Source: Chitinophaga sp. XS-30 (GTDB lineage Bacteria; Bacteroidota; Bacteroidia; Chitinophagales; Chitinophagaceae). Taken from it: a DNA stretch of 64,000 nt. The stretch covers positions 2,230,032-2,294,031 of the forward strand of contig NZ_CP043006.1 of NCBI RefSeq assembly GCF_008086345.1, read 5' to 3'. A program made the translations under genes and the position numbers. The notes under the pieces were generated by a model. It saw only the letters and a list, made by a program, of their open reading frames with translations, made no database searches and was not told the origin of the DNA. Positions 25,986-36,712 of the stretch are shown here, one piece after another (position 1 is the stretch's first letter; each line of letters opens with the position of its first letter).

Positions 25986-26045
25986 GTCAGTTCCGGCTGA
26001 TCAGTTCCAGTTGATCAATTCCTGTGATCAGTTCCAGCCGATCCC
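25986..26045 (+). repeat. Degenerate short tandem repeat (GATCAGTTCCAG-like)
   Basis: Four imperfect units of 13-14 bases based on GATCAGTTCCAGTT occur back to back between the sdhB terminator and the next gene. The GATC spacing is regular. No gene covers it; the rest of the gap to 26173 holds only a TAACTTGTTTG promoter-like string near 26134. Confidence 0.6.
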
Positions 26046-26173
26046 AACCGATACACGCCGGGGAACCGCTTTATAATGTTTTGCGCGACCTGCCGCTCAT
26101 AAAGTCCGCATACTTCCCGTTTTCTTTTTTTTGCTAACTTGTTTGCTTTCCTGCTCATCAAAACGTTTTACAC

Positions 26174-27562
26174 ATGTCCAGTAATTCCCGCAGAAAATTC
26201 ATCAAACAGCTTGGCAGTGCCGCAGCACTCATGGGAGCGGCGCCTTTCAGCGGCCTGGCAGCTGATCCCGCCCGGCAATACCTCATCAAACAGCACAAAG
26301 CCATTGCCTCCAATGATAAAATTCGTATTGCCGGTATTGGCATGGGCATCATGGGGTTCGGCGACGTCGACTGCGCCCTGAAAGTGCCGGGCGTAGAACT
26401 GGTGGCCGTAGCCGACCTGTATAACGGGCACCTCGAAAAGGCAAAAACCGTGTATGGCAATCACCTCTTTACCACCCGCGATTACCGCGAAATACTGGAG
26501 AGAAAGGATATCGATGCCGTGATCATCGCTACGCCGGACCACTGGCACGATACCCAGGCCATCGCCGCGATGGAGAAAGGAAAGCATGTGTACTGCGAGA
26601 AACCCATGGTGCAGCAGATCGAAGAAGGGCACCAGGTGATCGCCACACAGCAAAGGACTAAAATGGTGCTGCAGGTAGGCAGCCAGCGCGTCAGCAGCAT
26701 TGCCCTGGCGGAAGCGCGCAAACGGTATCTCGCAGGGGATATCGGGCAGCTGAACCTGGTGGAAGCGAAAATAGACCGGCACAGCGCCCTCGGCGCCTGG
26801 CAATATTCCATTCCCACGGACGCCACCCCGGCAAATATCGATTTTGATACTTTTCTGAAAGACACCCCCAAAGTGCCTTTCGATCCGGTGCGCTTCTTCC
26901 GCTGGCGCAACTACCAGGCATACGGTACCGGCGTTCCGGGCGACCTGTTCGTACATCTCATTACGGGCCTGCATTTCATGATCGGCTCCAAAGGCCCCAG
27001 CCGCATCTTCTCCTCAGGCAACCTGGTCCAGTGGAAAGACGGTCGGGATGTGCCGGATGTCATGGTCGCCATTTTCGATTACCGGGAAACACCGGAGCAT
27101 CCCGCTTTCCAGATGACGCTGCGGGTGAATTTCGCGGACGGTGGCGGCGGATCGGAATACACCCGTCTTATCGGTACGGAAGGGGTGCTGGAACTGGGCT
27201 GGAACGACTTCCGGATAAAGCAGCATAAACTGCCCGTAGCGCCGGGTTATGGCGGCTGGGACACCTACAACACCTTCACGAAGGAACAGCAGGAAGCTTT
27301 CGTTAAACAGTACAATGCGAAATACAGCGCGGCAGACCAGGCCGCCGTTAAAACCGAAGAATCCGCTTTCCGGGCGCCTGCCGGGTATGATGACCGGTAC
27401 GACCACTTCGTGAATTTCTTCGAGGCCATCCGTTCCGGAAAGCCCGTGGTGGAGGATGCCACCTTCGGCCTCCGCGCCGCAGGCCCCGCACTGGCGGCAA
27501 ATGAGAGCTATTTCAGGAAAAAAGCGATAGACTGGGATGCGGAAAAGATGCGTATCCTTTAA
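26174..27562 (+). CDS. Gfo/Idh/MocA family oxidoreductase with Tat signal
   Basis: 462 residues. The twin-arginine motif RRKFIKQLG is at 6-14, followed by a hydrophobic stretch ending near AADPA, so the protein is probably exported folded. NAD-binding motif GIGMGIMGFGDVD, catalytic-region ATPDHWHD and the family hallmark EKPM follow, then the C-terminal sugar-binding domain. Exported members act on sugars or glycosides, often in polysaccharide degradation; the substrate is unknown. It sits directly upstream of a lipoprotein peptidase, with no obvious shared pathway. Confidence 0.88.
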   Translation: MSSNSRRKFIKQLGSAAALMGAAPFSGLAADPARQYLIKQHKAIASNDKIRIAGIGMGIMGFGDVDCALKVPGVELVAVADLYNGHLEKAKTVYGNHLFTTRDYREILERKDIDAVIIATPDHWHDTQAIAAMEKGKHVYCEKPMVQQIEEGHQVIATQQRTKMVLQVGSQRVSSIALAEARKRYLAGDIGQLNLVEAKIDRHSALGAWQYSIPTDATPANIDFDTFLKDTPKVPFDPVRFFRWRNYQAYGTGVPGDLFVHLITGLHFMIGSKGPSRIFSSGNLVQWKDGRDVPDVMVAIFDYRETPEHPAFQMTLRVNFADGGGGSEYTRLIGTEGVLELGWNDFRIKQHKLPVAPGYGGWDTYNTFTKEQQEAFVKQYNAKYSAADQAAVKTEESAFRAPAGYDDRYDHFVNFFEAIRSGKPVVEDATFGLRAAGPALAANESYFRKKAIDWDAEKMRIL

Positions 27563-27594
27563 TTCGTTAAATTTAGCTATCCTAATCCTGCTTT

Positions 27595-29718
27595 ATGAAA
27601 CATATTACCCCTTTTATCATTATCGTGGCCGTAACGGCCTGCAATACAAACGGAAAGAAATTGGAAAAGATAAACGTGGCGCCGCCAACAGTGGAAAAGA
27701 TCAAAAAGGAAATGACGATCCACGGAGATACCCGGATCGATAATTATTACTGGCTCAACGAAAGGGAAAACCCCAAGGTTATCGCCTATCTCGAAGCGGA
27801 AAACAAATACCTGGATACCATGCTTTCGCCCGTAAAGGAATTGCGGGAGCAGCTGTATGAAGAAATGAAAGGCCGCATCAAGGAAAAAGATGAAAGCGTG
27901 CCTTATTTTTCCAATGGTTATCTCTATTACACCCGCTACGAAGAAGGAAAAGAATACCCGGTCTATTGCCGGAAAAAAGGCAGCGATTCCTCGCCCGAAG
28001 AGATCATCCTGAATGTGAACGACCTGGCCAAAGGCCATGCCTATTTCAGCGCGGTGGGCCTGAACGTGAGCCGGGATAACAAGCTGCTGGCCTATGGCGT
28101 GGATACCGTGAGCCGGCGCAAATACACTATTTATATCAAGAACCTGGAAACCGGCGAACTGATGAGCGATGCCATTCCCGAAACCACCGGCGGTTCCACC
28201 TGGGCGAATGATAACAAAACGCTGTTCTATACCCGTAAGAACCCCACCACGCTGCGTTCCGAACGCATCGAAAAACATCTGCTCGGAACGGATGCGGCTA
28301 CGGATAAAACCGTATTCTTCGAAGCAGATGAAACCTACAGCACCTACGTGTACAAAACGAAATCAAAACAATACATCGTGATCGGCAGCGGCAGCACCCT
28401 GTCCTCCGAATACCGCATCCTGGATGCAGACCGGCCGGATGGCGCTTTCCGCGTTTTCCATCCCCGGGAGAAAGATATGTTGTACGATATCGATCACCGC
28501 GGGGACAAGTTCTTCATCGTTACCAACCAGGACGCGAAGAACTTCCGGCTGATGGAATGCCCGCTGGACAAAACGTCCAAAGACAACTGGAAAGAAGTAG
28601 TGCCGCATCGCGCGGATGTGCTGTTGCAAGGCATCGATGTGTTCAACGACTACCTGGTGCTGAGCGAAAGGAAGAACGGGCTGACGCAGATACGGGTGAT
28701 GAATACCGGTACGCAGCAGGAGCATTACCTGGACTTCGGAGAGCCGGCCTATACCGCCTATTCCTCCGTCAACCCGGAAATGGACGCCAAAGTACTCCGC
28801 TACAGCTATACCTCGCTCACCACACCTTTCTCCACGTATGACTATAACATGGAAACAAAGGAGAAGGAACTGAAGAAACAACAGGAGGTGATCGGCGGGT
28901 ATGATCCGAAGAACTACGTGACGGAAAGGCTTTTTGCGAAGGCGAAGGATGGGGTACAGGTGCCCATATCGCTGGTGTATAAAAAAGGATTTGAAAAGAA
29001 CGGACAGCAGCCTTTACTGCTGTATGGTTATGGCTCCTATGGCAATTCCATGGATGCTACCTTCAATTCCAACCGTATCAGCCTGCTGGACCGCGGGTTT
29101 TGCTATGCCATCGCGCACATCCGCGGAGGGCAGGAGATGGGCCGCCATTGGTATGAGGACGGTAAAATGTTCAAAAAGATCAATACGTTCACGGATTTCA
29201 TCGACTGTGCCGAATATCTTGTTCAGCAAAAATACACCGGCAGGGAGCATCTCTACGCCATGGGCGGCAGCGCCGGCGGATTGCTCATGGGCGCCATCGT
29301 GAACATGCGCCCGGACCTCTGGCATGGGATCGTGGCCGCAGTGCCGTTCGTGGATGTGGTAACCACCATGCTGGATGAAACCATTCCGCTGACCACCGGG
29401 GAGTTCGACGAATGGGGAAACCCCAAGAACAAGGATTCCTACGAATACATGAAATCCTATTCACCCTATGATAATGTGGAAAAGAAAGCCTATCCCAATA
29501 TGCTGATCACCACCGGTCTGCATGACTCGCAGGTGCAGTACTTTGAGCCGGCTAAATGGGTGGCCAAACTCCGGGAGATGAAAACGGACGATAACCTGCT
29601 GCTGATGGAAACCAATATGGAAGCAGGCCACGGCGGTGCTTCCGGAAGATTCAGGGCGCTGAAGGACGTGGCGCTGCAGTATGGTTTTCTGCTGTATCTG
29701 GAAGGGATTACAAAGTAA
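27595..29718 (+). CDS. Prolyl oligopeptidase family S9 (protease II-like) lipoprotein
   Basis: 707 residues. Lipobox VTAC with Cys16. N-terminal beta-propeller (RIDNYYWLNERENPKVIAYL onward), then an alpha/beta hydrolase domain. Catalytic triad: Ser559 in GGSAGG, Asp644 in GLHDSQV, His679 in GHGGASG. It hydrolyses short peptides after basic or prolyl residues; the specificity of this member is not evident. Membrane-anchored on the periplasmic side. Confidence 0.92.
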   Translation: MKHITPFIIIVAVTACNTNGKKLEKINVAPPTVEKIKKEMTIHGDTRIDNYYWLNERENPKVIAYLEAENKYLDTMLSPVKELREQLYEEMKGRIKEKDESVPYFSNGYLYYTRYEEGKEYPVYCRKKGSDSSPEEIILNVNDLAKGHAYFSAVGLNVSRDNKLLAYGVDTVSRRKYTIYIKNLETGELMSDAIPETTGGSTWANDNKTLFYTRKNPTTLRSERIEKHLLGTDAATDKTVFFEADETYSTYVYKTKSKQYIVIGSGSTLSSEYRILDADRPDGAFRVFHPREKDMLYDIDHRGDKFFIVTNQDAKNFRLMECPLDKTSKDNWKEVVPHRADVLLQGIDVFNDYLVLSERKNGLTQIRVMNTGTQQEHYLDFGEPAYTAYSSVNPEMDAKVLRYSYTSLTTPFSTYDYNMETKEKELKKQQEVIGGYDPKNYVTERLFAKAKDGVQVPISLVYKKGFEKNGQQPLLLYGYGSYGNSMDATFNSNRISLLDRGFCYAIAHIRGGQEMGRHWYEDGKMFKKINTFTDFIDCAEYLVQQKYTGREHLYAMGGSAGGLLMGAIVNMRPDLWHGIVAAVPFVDVVTTMLDETIPLTTGEFDEWGNPKNKDSYEYMKSYSPYDNVEKKAYPNMLITTGLHDSQVQYFEPAKWVAKLREMKTDDNLLLMETNMEAGHGGASGRFRALKDVALQYGFLLYLEGITK

Positions 29719-29724
29719 TTCCTT

Positions 29725-30261
29725 TCAGCTTTTCACCTTCTTCAGCCGCAGCCCCGCCATCACGAGAAAAAGCCCGAATACGAGCGCGTACACACCCAGC
29801 CACCAGGCGATCACCACAACGCCGGTCAGTGGCTGTGCAAACAACAGTATGCCGAAAAGCAGCGAAAATACCCCTGCCAGCACCAGCATCCACTCGTTCT
29901 TCAGCTCTTTCCGCAAACGGATCGCCAGTACGATCTCCAGTATCCCCGTGACCACGGACCATAACGCGATCAGCGTCACCAGGAAAACAACCGTAATGCC
30001 CGGCATGAACAAGGCCACCAGCCCGGCCGCTATGCCCAGCACCCCCTCCAGCACCAGCACCCACCAATGATTGTCCCTTTTAATGATCCGGAAGCCGTGC
30101 ACCAGTGAAAACAACCCGTCCACAAAGAGATAAGCCCCCAGGAAAACCACGAGGATGGACAGGGTAATGGCCGGCCAGATGAATGCCACAACGGCAAATA
30201 TCAACGCCATAACGCCACGGAGGACGAATAACCACCAGAATCTGGCAAGATGTTCGATCAT
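29725..30261 (-). CDS. HdeD/DUF308 family membrane protein
   Basis: 178 residues with six hydrophobic segments in three pairs, each ending in a G-x-Y/W-x-x-x-G-like turn (FLGAYLFVDGLFSLVHGF, LIALWSVVTGILEIVLA, WWLGVYALVFGLFLVMAG). The family is linked to acid stress in enterobacteria. No function is evident here. It converges on the S9 peptidase gene with only 6 bases between the stops and no terminator visible. Confidence 0.85.
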   Translation of the reverse strand: MIEHLARFWWLFVLRGVMALIFAVVAFIWPAITLSILVVFLGAYLFVDGLFSLVHGFRIIKRDNHWWVLVLEGVLGIAAGLVALFMPGITVVFLVTLIALWSVVTGILEIVLAIRLRKELKNEWMLVLAGVFSLLFGILLFAQPLTGVVVIAWWLGVYALVFGLFLVMAGLRLKKVKS

Positions 30262-30316
30262 ATAATAAGTTTTTTATTTATTTAGATAACAGTACGCTGG
30301 CAGGATTGTTCATTAG

Positions 30317-32029
<1,713 letters not shown>

Positions 32030-32052
32030 AGTATAAAGCAACAAACAGGCAT

Positions 32053-32092
32053 AAAAGAAAAGAGCGGAGAATGACCTCCGCTCTTTTCTTTT
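32053..32092. terminator. Bidirectional terminator
   Basis: AAAAGAAAAGAGCGGAG (32053-32069) pairs perfectly with the 17 bases 32076-32092 around a 6-nt loop. It separates the ABC-F gene from the converging response-regulator gene. Confidence 0.9.
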
Positions 32093-32156
32093 ATGTGTAC
32101 TTCTCTGGGTTTTAACTGCTGTTGCCAGCATCTGTTATAGCTCGGTTGTTAACTGT

Positions 32157-32579
32157 TCAAAGATATTCCTCGATCACCTTCATCTTGGATTTATCCAGCG
32201 GTTTGGTGATATACGCCATCAGTTCCGGTGTTTTCTTCACCTTCTCCATGTCCTGGATATTCATGGAGGAGGAGCACATGATGATGGGAACGTCCTGCTG
32301 AAGGCGCTGTTTCAGTTCCCGGTACGCCTCTATGAAATCCCAGCCATTCATTCGCTGCATGTTCATATCAAGGATGATCAGACAAGGCAGGTTTTGCGCC
32401 GCGAAAGAACCCAGGTTCTCGATCGCTTCTTCAGCGGATAAAAAGGAACTTACCACCACATCCCAGCCCTCCAGCCCGAACATTTTCTTTACAATAAAGT
32501 GGAAAATTTCATCGTCATCGATTACATAAACTACTTTATTCGATTTTGTCATGTCTTTAGAATTGTCGAACACATCCAT
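32157..32579 (-). CDS. Single-domain response regulator
   Basis: 140 residues, receiver domain only. The acidic pocket is DDDE near 20, the phosphoacceptor Asp is in LIILDMNMQRMNGW, and Lys in YITKPLD completes the site. There is no output domain, so it acts by protein contacts. A second in-frame ATG nine codons in (MTKSNKVVYVIDDD) is a possible start. No histidine kinase is adjacent. Upstream (32580-32803) is AT-rich DNA without a gene. Confidence 0.9.
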   Translation of the reverse strand: MDVFDNSKDMTKSNKVVYVIDDDEIFHFIVKKMFGLEGWDVVVSSFLSAEEAIENLGSFAAQNLPCLIILDMNMQRMNGWDFIEAYRELKQRLQQDVPIIMCSSSMNIQDMEKVKKTPELMAYITKPLDKSKMKVIEEYL

Positions 32580-32803
32580 GATTTTAGCTGAAGCAAGGCG
32601 GAAGGGTAAAATAAGTTAACTGTTTTTTCGCTGCTTACTATATCACTGACCGGGTTACCTCGTCATTATACCTTTTCTCGAACGCCTGCGCCGAATTATT
32701 GGCAAAGAAAAATAAATTTATTTTATTTTTATATATATTTTTTGTTCAATAACCAATCTTTAACAATCTATATTACATATGTTAATGAAAAGCCTGTGAA
32801 TAT

Positions 32804-32838
32804 AAAAGGGGCGTACCGGATCCCGGAACACCCCTTTT
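32804..32838 (-). terminator. Terminator of the coiled-coil protein gene
   Basis: AAAAGGGG (32804-32811) and CCCCTTTT (32831-32838) enclose an inner CCGG/CCGG dyad. On the minus strand the hairpin ends in TTTTATATT, downstream of the gene ending at 32869. Confidence 0.75.
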
Positions 32839-32868
32839 CATGAGCATAATATATCTGTTAATGCGATG

Positions 32869-33834
32869 TTAGTTGAACAGCCCGCTTTTTTTCAGGTTGA
32901 CTTTGCCTGAACCGATCTTGAAACCGTCCTGGTAGATCTCCACGGTGTAATCCCCCGGTTTGAAATCGGAGTTTTGTTTCCAGTCCATACTAACGGACTG
33001 GTTGGTGCCGGTAGTGTAGGAAACGAGTTTTTTCACCGTGTAGAGTTTTTCCGTGCCGTCATCGAGTGTAAAGCGGCCGCTGCCCAGGGCCTCTACGGCC
33101 AGGGGAGAACCATCGGGAGCGGTAATGGCTACGAATATCTCCTTCTCGCCGCTGGTGGCAATGCGGTTGTCCACATCAAAAGAAACCCGCATCATGTCCG
33201 CGCGTTTTGCTTTGGAGGTCACTTCTTCCTTGCCGTTGCGGCGCAGATTGATGGGGGAGAGCTTGATATTGGATGCATGCAGTACTGAGCCGAGATCCAC
33301 CTGTTTGCCCAGGCTGTCTTTTACAGATGCTACGGAATCACGCTCCTTCCGGGCGAAATCGCGCTCACCGGTGATCACCAGTTTTTCTCCTTCAAGGCGC
33401 TCGATGGTCTGTACGTACGATTCTGTGCTGGATTTCAGTTGTTCAATGAGCCTGCGCGCTTCTGCAAGCTCGGCGGCAGTCGCATTTTTGTTGCTCAGAA
33501 TATTGCTGATCCGGCCTTTCATGTCAGCGATCTCCTTGTCTTTACTTTTCACAAGGCTATCCATCCGGCTGTTCTGCGAGATCAGGTTATCGAGGCGGGC
33601 ACGGGCGGCATCAAAGTCGGATTGAAGTTCGTTGCGGGAGTTGGTCAGCGTGTCCAGCTGATTGTCTTTAATAGCGATCTCTTTACTGGCCTGGCTTTTG
33701 TCATAATACATATAACCCCATGTACCCACGAGGGCAGCAATGAGCACACCATAAATGATTGCGTTCTTGTTGTTTTTTGGTTTTTCAGGTCCGGAATTAC
33801 TGGGTGTGTCAGTATTGAAAGTGTTTTCCGCCAT
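32869..33834 (-). CDS. Membrane-anchored coiled-coil protein of unknown function
   Basis: 321 residues: a Ser/Pro/Asn-rich cytoplasmic N-terminus, one transmembrane helix at about 24-43, a long heptad-rich coiled coil at about 50-180, and a C-terminal beta-rich domain (DMMRVSFDVDNRIATSGEKEIFVAITAPDG...GKVNLKK). The topology suggests a periplasmic C-terminus. The family appears in Bacteroidota without a known role. Monocistronic, with its own terminator. Confidence 0.75.
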   Translation of the reverse strand: MAENTFNTDTPSNSGPEKPKNNKNAIIYGVLIAALVGTWGYMYYDKSQASKEIAIKDNQLDTLTNSRNELQSDFDAARARLDNLISQNSRMDSLVKSKDKEIADMKGRISNILSNKNATAAELAEARRLIEQLKSSTESYVQTIERLEGEKLVITGERDFARKERDSVASVKDSLGKQVDLGSVLHASNIKLSPINLRRNGKEEVTSKAKRADMMRVSFDVDNRIATSGEKEIFVAITAPDGSPLAVEALGSGRFTLDDGTEKLYTVKKLVSYTTGTNQSVSMDWKQNSDFKPGDYTVEIYQDGFKIGSGKVNLKKSGLFN

Positions 33835-33934
33835 AATGTTGTCGTTTTATTTTAGATAGTTTATATGGGTAAAATTTTCTGAAAAGCAGAAACGTTAAAA
33901 TTTGCTTAAATTACGCGTTTTAAAACTTTTGGCT

Positions 33935-34660
33935 GTGCTGAACAACACCTCTCTGGATCAATTACTCCTGTTAGACATAGAAACTACCCCACTTACTGCA
34001 TCTTTCGATCATCTGCCAGCCGGGTTTCAAGCCCTGTGGCTGGAGAAAAGCACAAAAATTGCGCCAGATTCCGAAGATGAGGAAGGAACCTATTTCGAGA
34101 AGGCGGCCTTATATGCGGAATTCGGAAAGGTGGTCTGCATCTCTGTCGGTTTTTTTTATGTGGAAAATGGTCAGTATCAATTACGTATCAAATCTTTTTC
34201 CGGTGACGACGAGAAAACGGTGCTCAGCGGCTTCCTGGAGCTCGTGCAAAAATTCTCCATAAAATACCCCCGTTTTCAATTTGCCGGTCATAACATCCGC
34301 GAATTTGATATTCCATATCTTTGCCGCCGTGCCCTGATAAACGGCCTGCTTTTACCGCAGCCCATGCATCTGCACCATTTCAAGCCCTGGGAGGCGCCGA
34401 TCCTGGATACCATGCTGATCTGGCGTTTCGGTGAGTTCCGGAACTACACCTCCCTGAAGCTGCTGGCGGCCGTACTGGGCATTCCCACACCGAAAGACGA
34501 TATTGACGGGAGCATGGTGGGGAAGGTGTACTGGGAAGAGCGCAACCTGCCAAGGATCGTGGAGTATTGCCAGAAAGATGTACTGACGGTAGGGCAATTG
34601 CTGCTCCGGTTCAAAGGGCTTCCCCTGATAGAAAAAGAAGGGGTGCAGATCGTAGCGTGA
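33935..34660 (+). CDS. Predicted 3'-5' exonuclease (PolB exonuclease-like, RNase H fold)
   Basis: 241 residues from GTG 33935; TTG codons at 33902 and 33929 are alternatives, and a promoter-like ACTTTTG at 33925-33931 favours the later start. DEDD motifs: LLLDIETTPL (Exo I), AGHNIREFDIPYLCRR (Exo II) and YCQKDVLTVGQLL (Exo III). The family is annotated as a predicted PolB-like exonuclease. It lies 19 bases before holA, consistent with a DNA repair or replication role. Confidence 0.8.
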   Translation: MLNNTSLDQLLLLDIETTPLTASFDHLPAGFQALWLEKSTKIAPDSEDEEGTYFEKAALYAEFGKVVCISVGFFYVENGQYQLRIKSFSGDDEKTVLSGFLELVQKFSIKYPRFQFAGHNIREFDIPYLCRRALINGLLLPQPMHLHHFKPWEAPILDTMLIWRFGEFRNYTSLKLLAAVLGIPTPKDDIDGSMVGKVYWEERNLPRIVEYCQKDVLTVGQLLLRFKGLPLIEKEGVQIVA

Positions 34661-34679
34661 CAGACATAACAAGCAAAAA

Positions 34680-35678
34680 ATGGAATACCAGGATATCATC
34701 AAAGATTGGAAACAGCAAAAATTCCGCCCCTTGTACTGGCTGGAAGGAGAAGAGGATTTTTTTATAGACCAGGTGGTGGATTATGCGGAGCATAAGCTGC
34801 TCAGTGAAGCGGACAAAGGGTTTAACCTCACCGTATTATACGGGAAGGATACCGATTGGGCCACCGTTGTCAACGCCTGCCGCCGCTATCCCATGTTCGC
34901 CGAGCGCCAGGTCGTGATCCTGAAAGAAGCCCAGTCCATGCGGGACCTCCTCAAGCTGGAAGCTTATATCGAGCAGCCCCTGGAATCCACCGTATTCGTT
35001 GTGGCGCACAAACAGGGGAAGATCGACGGGCGCAGCAAGATGGCCAAGCTTGTGAAAGACAAAGGCGTTATCCTCTCCACCAAAAAACTGTACGACAACC
35101 AGTTGCCTTCCTGGGCCGAAGCCTATGTGAAGAGCCAGGGGCTCGCCATATCGGAAAAGGCCTGCATCCTGCTGGCAGATCACATCGGCAACGATCTTTC
35201 CCGTATCGCCAATGAAATAGACAAGCTGCTGGTGAACCTGCCCCAGGGCAAGAAGATCGATGAGAACGATATTGAAAAGTATGTGGGCATCAGCAAGGAG
35301 TATAATGTCTTTGAGCTGCAGAATGCGCTGGGGCAACAGGATATGCCAAAGGTCATGCGCATTGTCAGGTATTTTTCCGCCAACCCCAAAGCCGCGCCTA
35401 TACAGATGGTGATCCCGGCCCTGTACAACTATTTTTCCAAGATCAACCTGCTCTTCGGGGTAAAAGGCGGGGAGAAGGAAATGGCCTCCGCCTTGGGCGT
35501 GCATCCCTTTTTCCTGAAAGATTATACCGCCGCCGCCCGCAAATTCGGGCCCGGGGGTACGGAAAGGGCTATTCTTTTGCTGCATCAGTACAATCTGCGA
35601 AGCATCGGTATTAATGATAGCGGGAATGAGGACGGGGAACTGATGAAGGAAATGGTATTCAGGATGCTGAGGCCCTGA
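34680..35678 (+). CDS. holA: DNA polymerase III subunit delta
   Basis: 332 residues. A clamp-loader subunit that opens the beta clamp. The N-terminus FRPLYWLEGEEDFFIDQVVD and the central NDLSRIANEIDKLLVNL are typical of HolA; the C-terminal collar domain follows. Like other delta subunits it lacks a working P-loop. It is probably cotranscribed with the preceding exonuclease gene. Confidence 0.92.
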   Translation: MEYQDIIKDWKQQKFRPLYWLEGEEDFFIDQVVDYAEHKLLSEADKGFNLTVLYGKDTDWATVVNACRRYPMFAERQVVILKEAQSMRDLLKLEAYIEQPLESTVFVVAHKQGKIDGRSKMAKLVKDKGVILSTKKLYDNQLPSWAEAYVKSQGLAISEKACILLADHIGNDLSRIANEIDKLLVNLPQGKKIDENDIEKYVGISKEYNVFELQNALGQQDMPKVMRIVRYFSANPKAAPIQMVIPALYNYFSKINLLFGVKGGEKEMASALGVHPFFLKDYTAAARKFGPGGTERAILLLHQYNLRSIGINDSGNEDGELMKEMVFRMLRP

Positions 35679-35683
35679 TCCGC

Positions 35684-36613
35684 TCAGGGAGCGGAGAAAT
35701 GCCGGGCGCGTTCCACATCGTTTTTCATCTGTAATACCAGCGCGTCAACGGTATCGAATTTTTTATCCGAACGGATATAGTCGAGGAAGGATACACGGAT
35801 GTCCGCATTATAGATATCCCCGTCAAAATCAAGAATATACACTTCTATCCGCAGTTCAGTACCATTAAAAGTAGGGCGTGTGCCAATGTTGAGCGCGCCC
35901 CGGTAACTTTCCCCGCCGGTTGCTACCGTTACCGCATATACGCCTTGTGCCGGTATCAGCTTCCGGGTATCATGCAGCTGTATGTTGGCGGTAGGGAAGC
36001 CGAGCTGCCGGCCCATTTTATCCCCATGAATGACCTTGCCCTGAAGAAAGTACGGATAGCCAAGCAGTTCATTGGCCAGCTGGATGGCTCCTTCCTGGAG
36101 GCTTTGGCGGATCTTGGTGGAACTCACGGTCAGGTTGTGCACGACCTGCTGCGGGATCTCCAGCAACCGGAAACCGAATTGCTGCTGCTCCGTTTCCAGC
36201 AGCTCCAGCCCGCCTTCACGGTTATGCCCGAAGCGGTGATCGTAACCGATAATGATGGTATGCGGCCGGAAGGTGCGGATCAGGAAATCTTCCAGGTAAG
36301 CCTGCGCGGAAAGTTCGGAAAAGGCTTTGGTGAACGGAACCACCACCAGGTGATGGATACCGTGTTGCTCCAGCAACTGTATCTTTTCCTCCAGCGTGGT
36401 CAGCAGCCGCACTGTACTATCCTTTGGCGCCAGCACTTCCCGCGGATGCGGATCGAATGTGATGATCACCGTTTCTCCGTTACAGGCATCCGCCGCTTCC
36501 TGCAATTGCTGCAGGATATACTGGTGACCGCTATGCACCCCGTCGAAAGTGCCGATGGTGACCACGGCATTCCTGAAAGCCGGCAATTGTTGTAAATCCC
36601 TGTGAACCTGCAT
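35684..36613 (-). CDS. ribF: Bifunctional riboflavin kinase / FAD synthetase
   Basis: 309 residues. The N-terminal FAD synthetase domain has TIGTFDGVHSGHQYIL (nucleotidyltransferase HxGH-like motif) and IIGYDHRFGHNREG. The C-terminal riboflavin kinase domain has GKVIHGDKMGRQLGFPTAN and GALNIGTRPTF. It makes FMN and FAD from riboflavin. It converges on holA with 5 bases between the stops and is divergent from purM. Confidence 0.95.
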   Translation of the reverse strand: MQVHRDLQQLPAFRNAVVTIGTFDGVHSGHQYILQQLQEAADACNGETVIITFDPHPREVLAPKDSTVRLLTTLEEKIQLLEQHGIHHLVVVPFTKAFSELSAQAYLEDFLIRTFRPHTIIIGYDHRFGHNREGGLELLETEQQQFGFRLLEIPQQVVHNLTVSSTKIRQSLQEGAIQLANELLGYPYFLQGKVIHGDKMGRQLGFPTANIQLHDTRKLIPAQGVYAVTVATGGESYRGALNIGTRPTFNGTELRIEVYILDFDGDIYNADIRVSFLDYIRSDKKFDTVDALVLQMKNDVERARHFSAP

Positions 36614-36674
36614 GGTTAGATGATCATATTTTCAAAAACGCCGTGCAAATCTAAATGTTTTGCCCGGATTCCAA

Positions 36675-36682
36675 TACTTTTG
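36675..36682 (+). promoter_or_regulatory. Probable -7 box of purM
   Basis: TACTTTTG fits TAnnTTTG. The nearest TTTG upstream (36659-36662) is too close for a consensus -33 box. Its position before GTG 36713 supports that start rather than the longer open frame from 36620. Confidence 0.5.
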
Positions 36683-36712
36683 CACTTTATTACAACTCAT
36701 CAAAGGAATATC

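Noticed and set aside
36620..36712. N-terminal extension of purM
   Set aside because: It would span the -7 promoter box at 36675 and has no similarity to the PurM N-terminus; GTG 36713 fits better.
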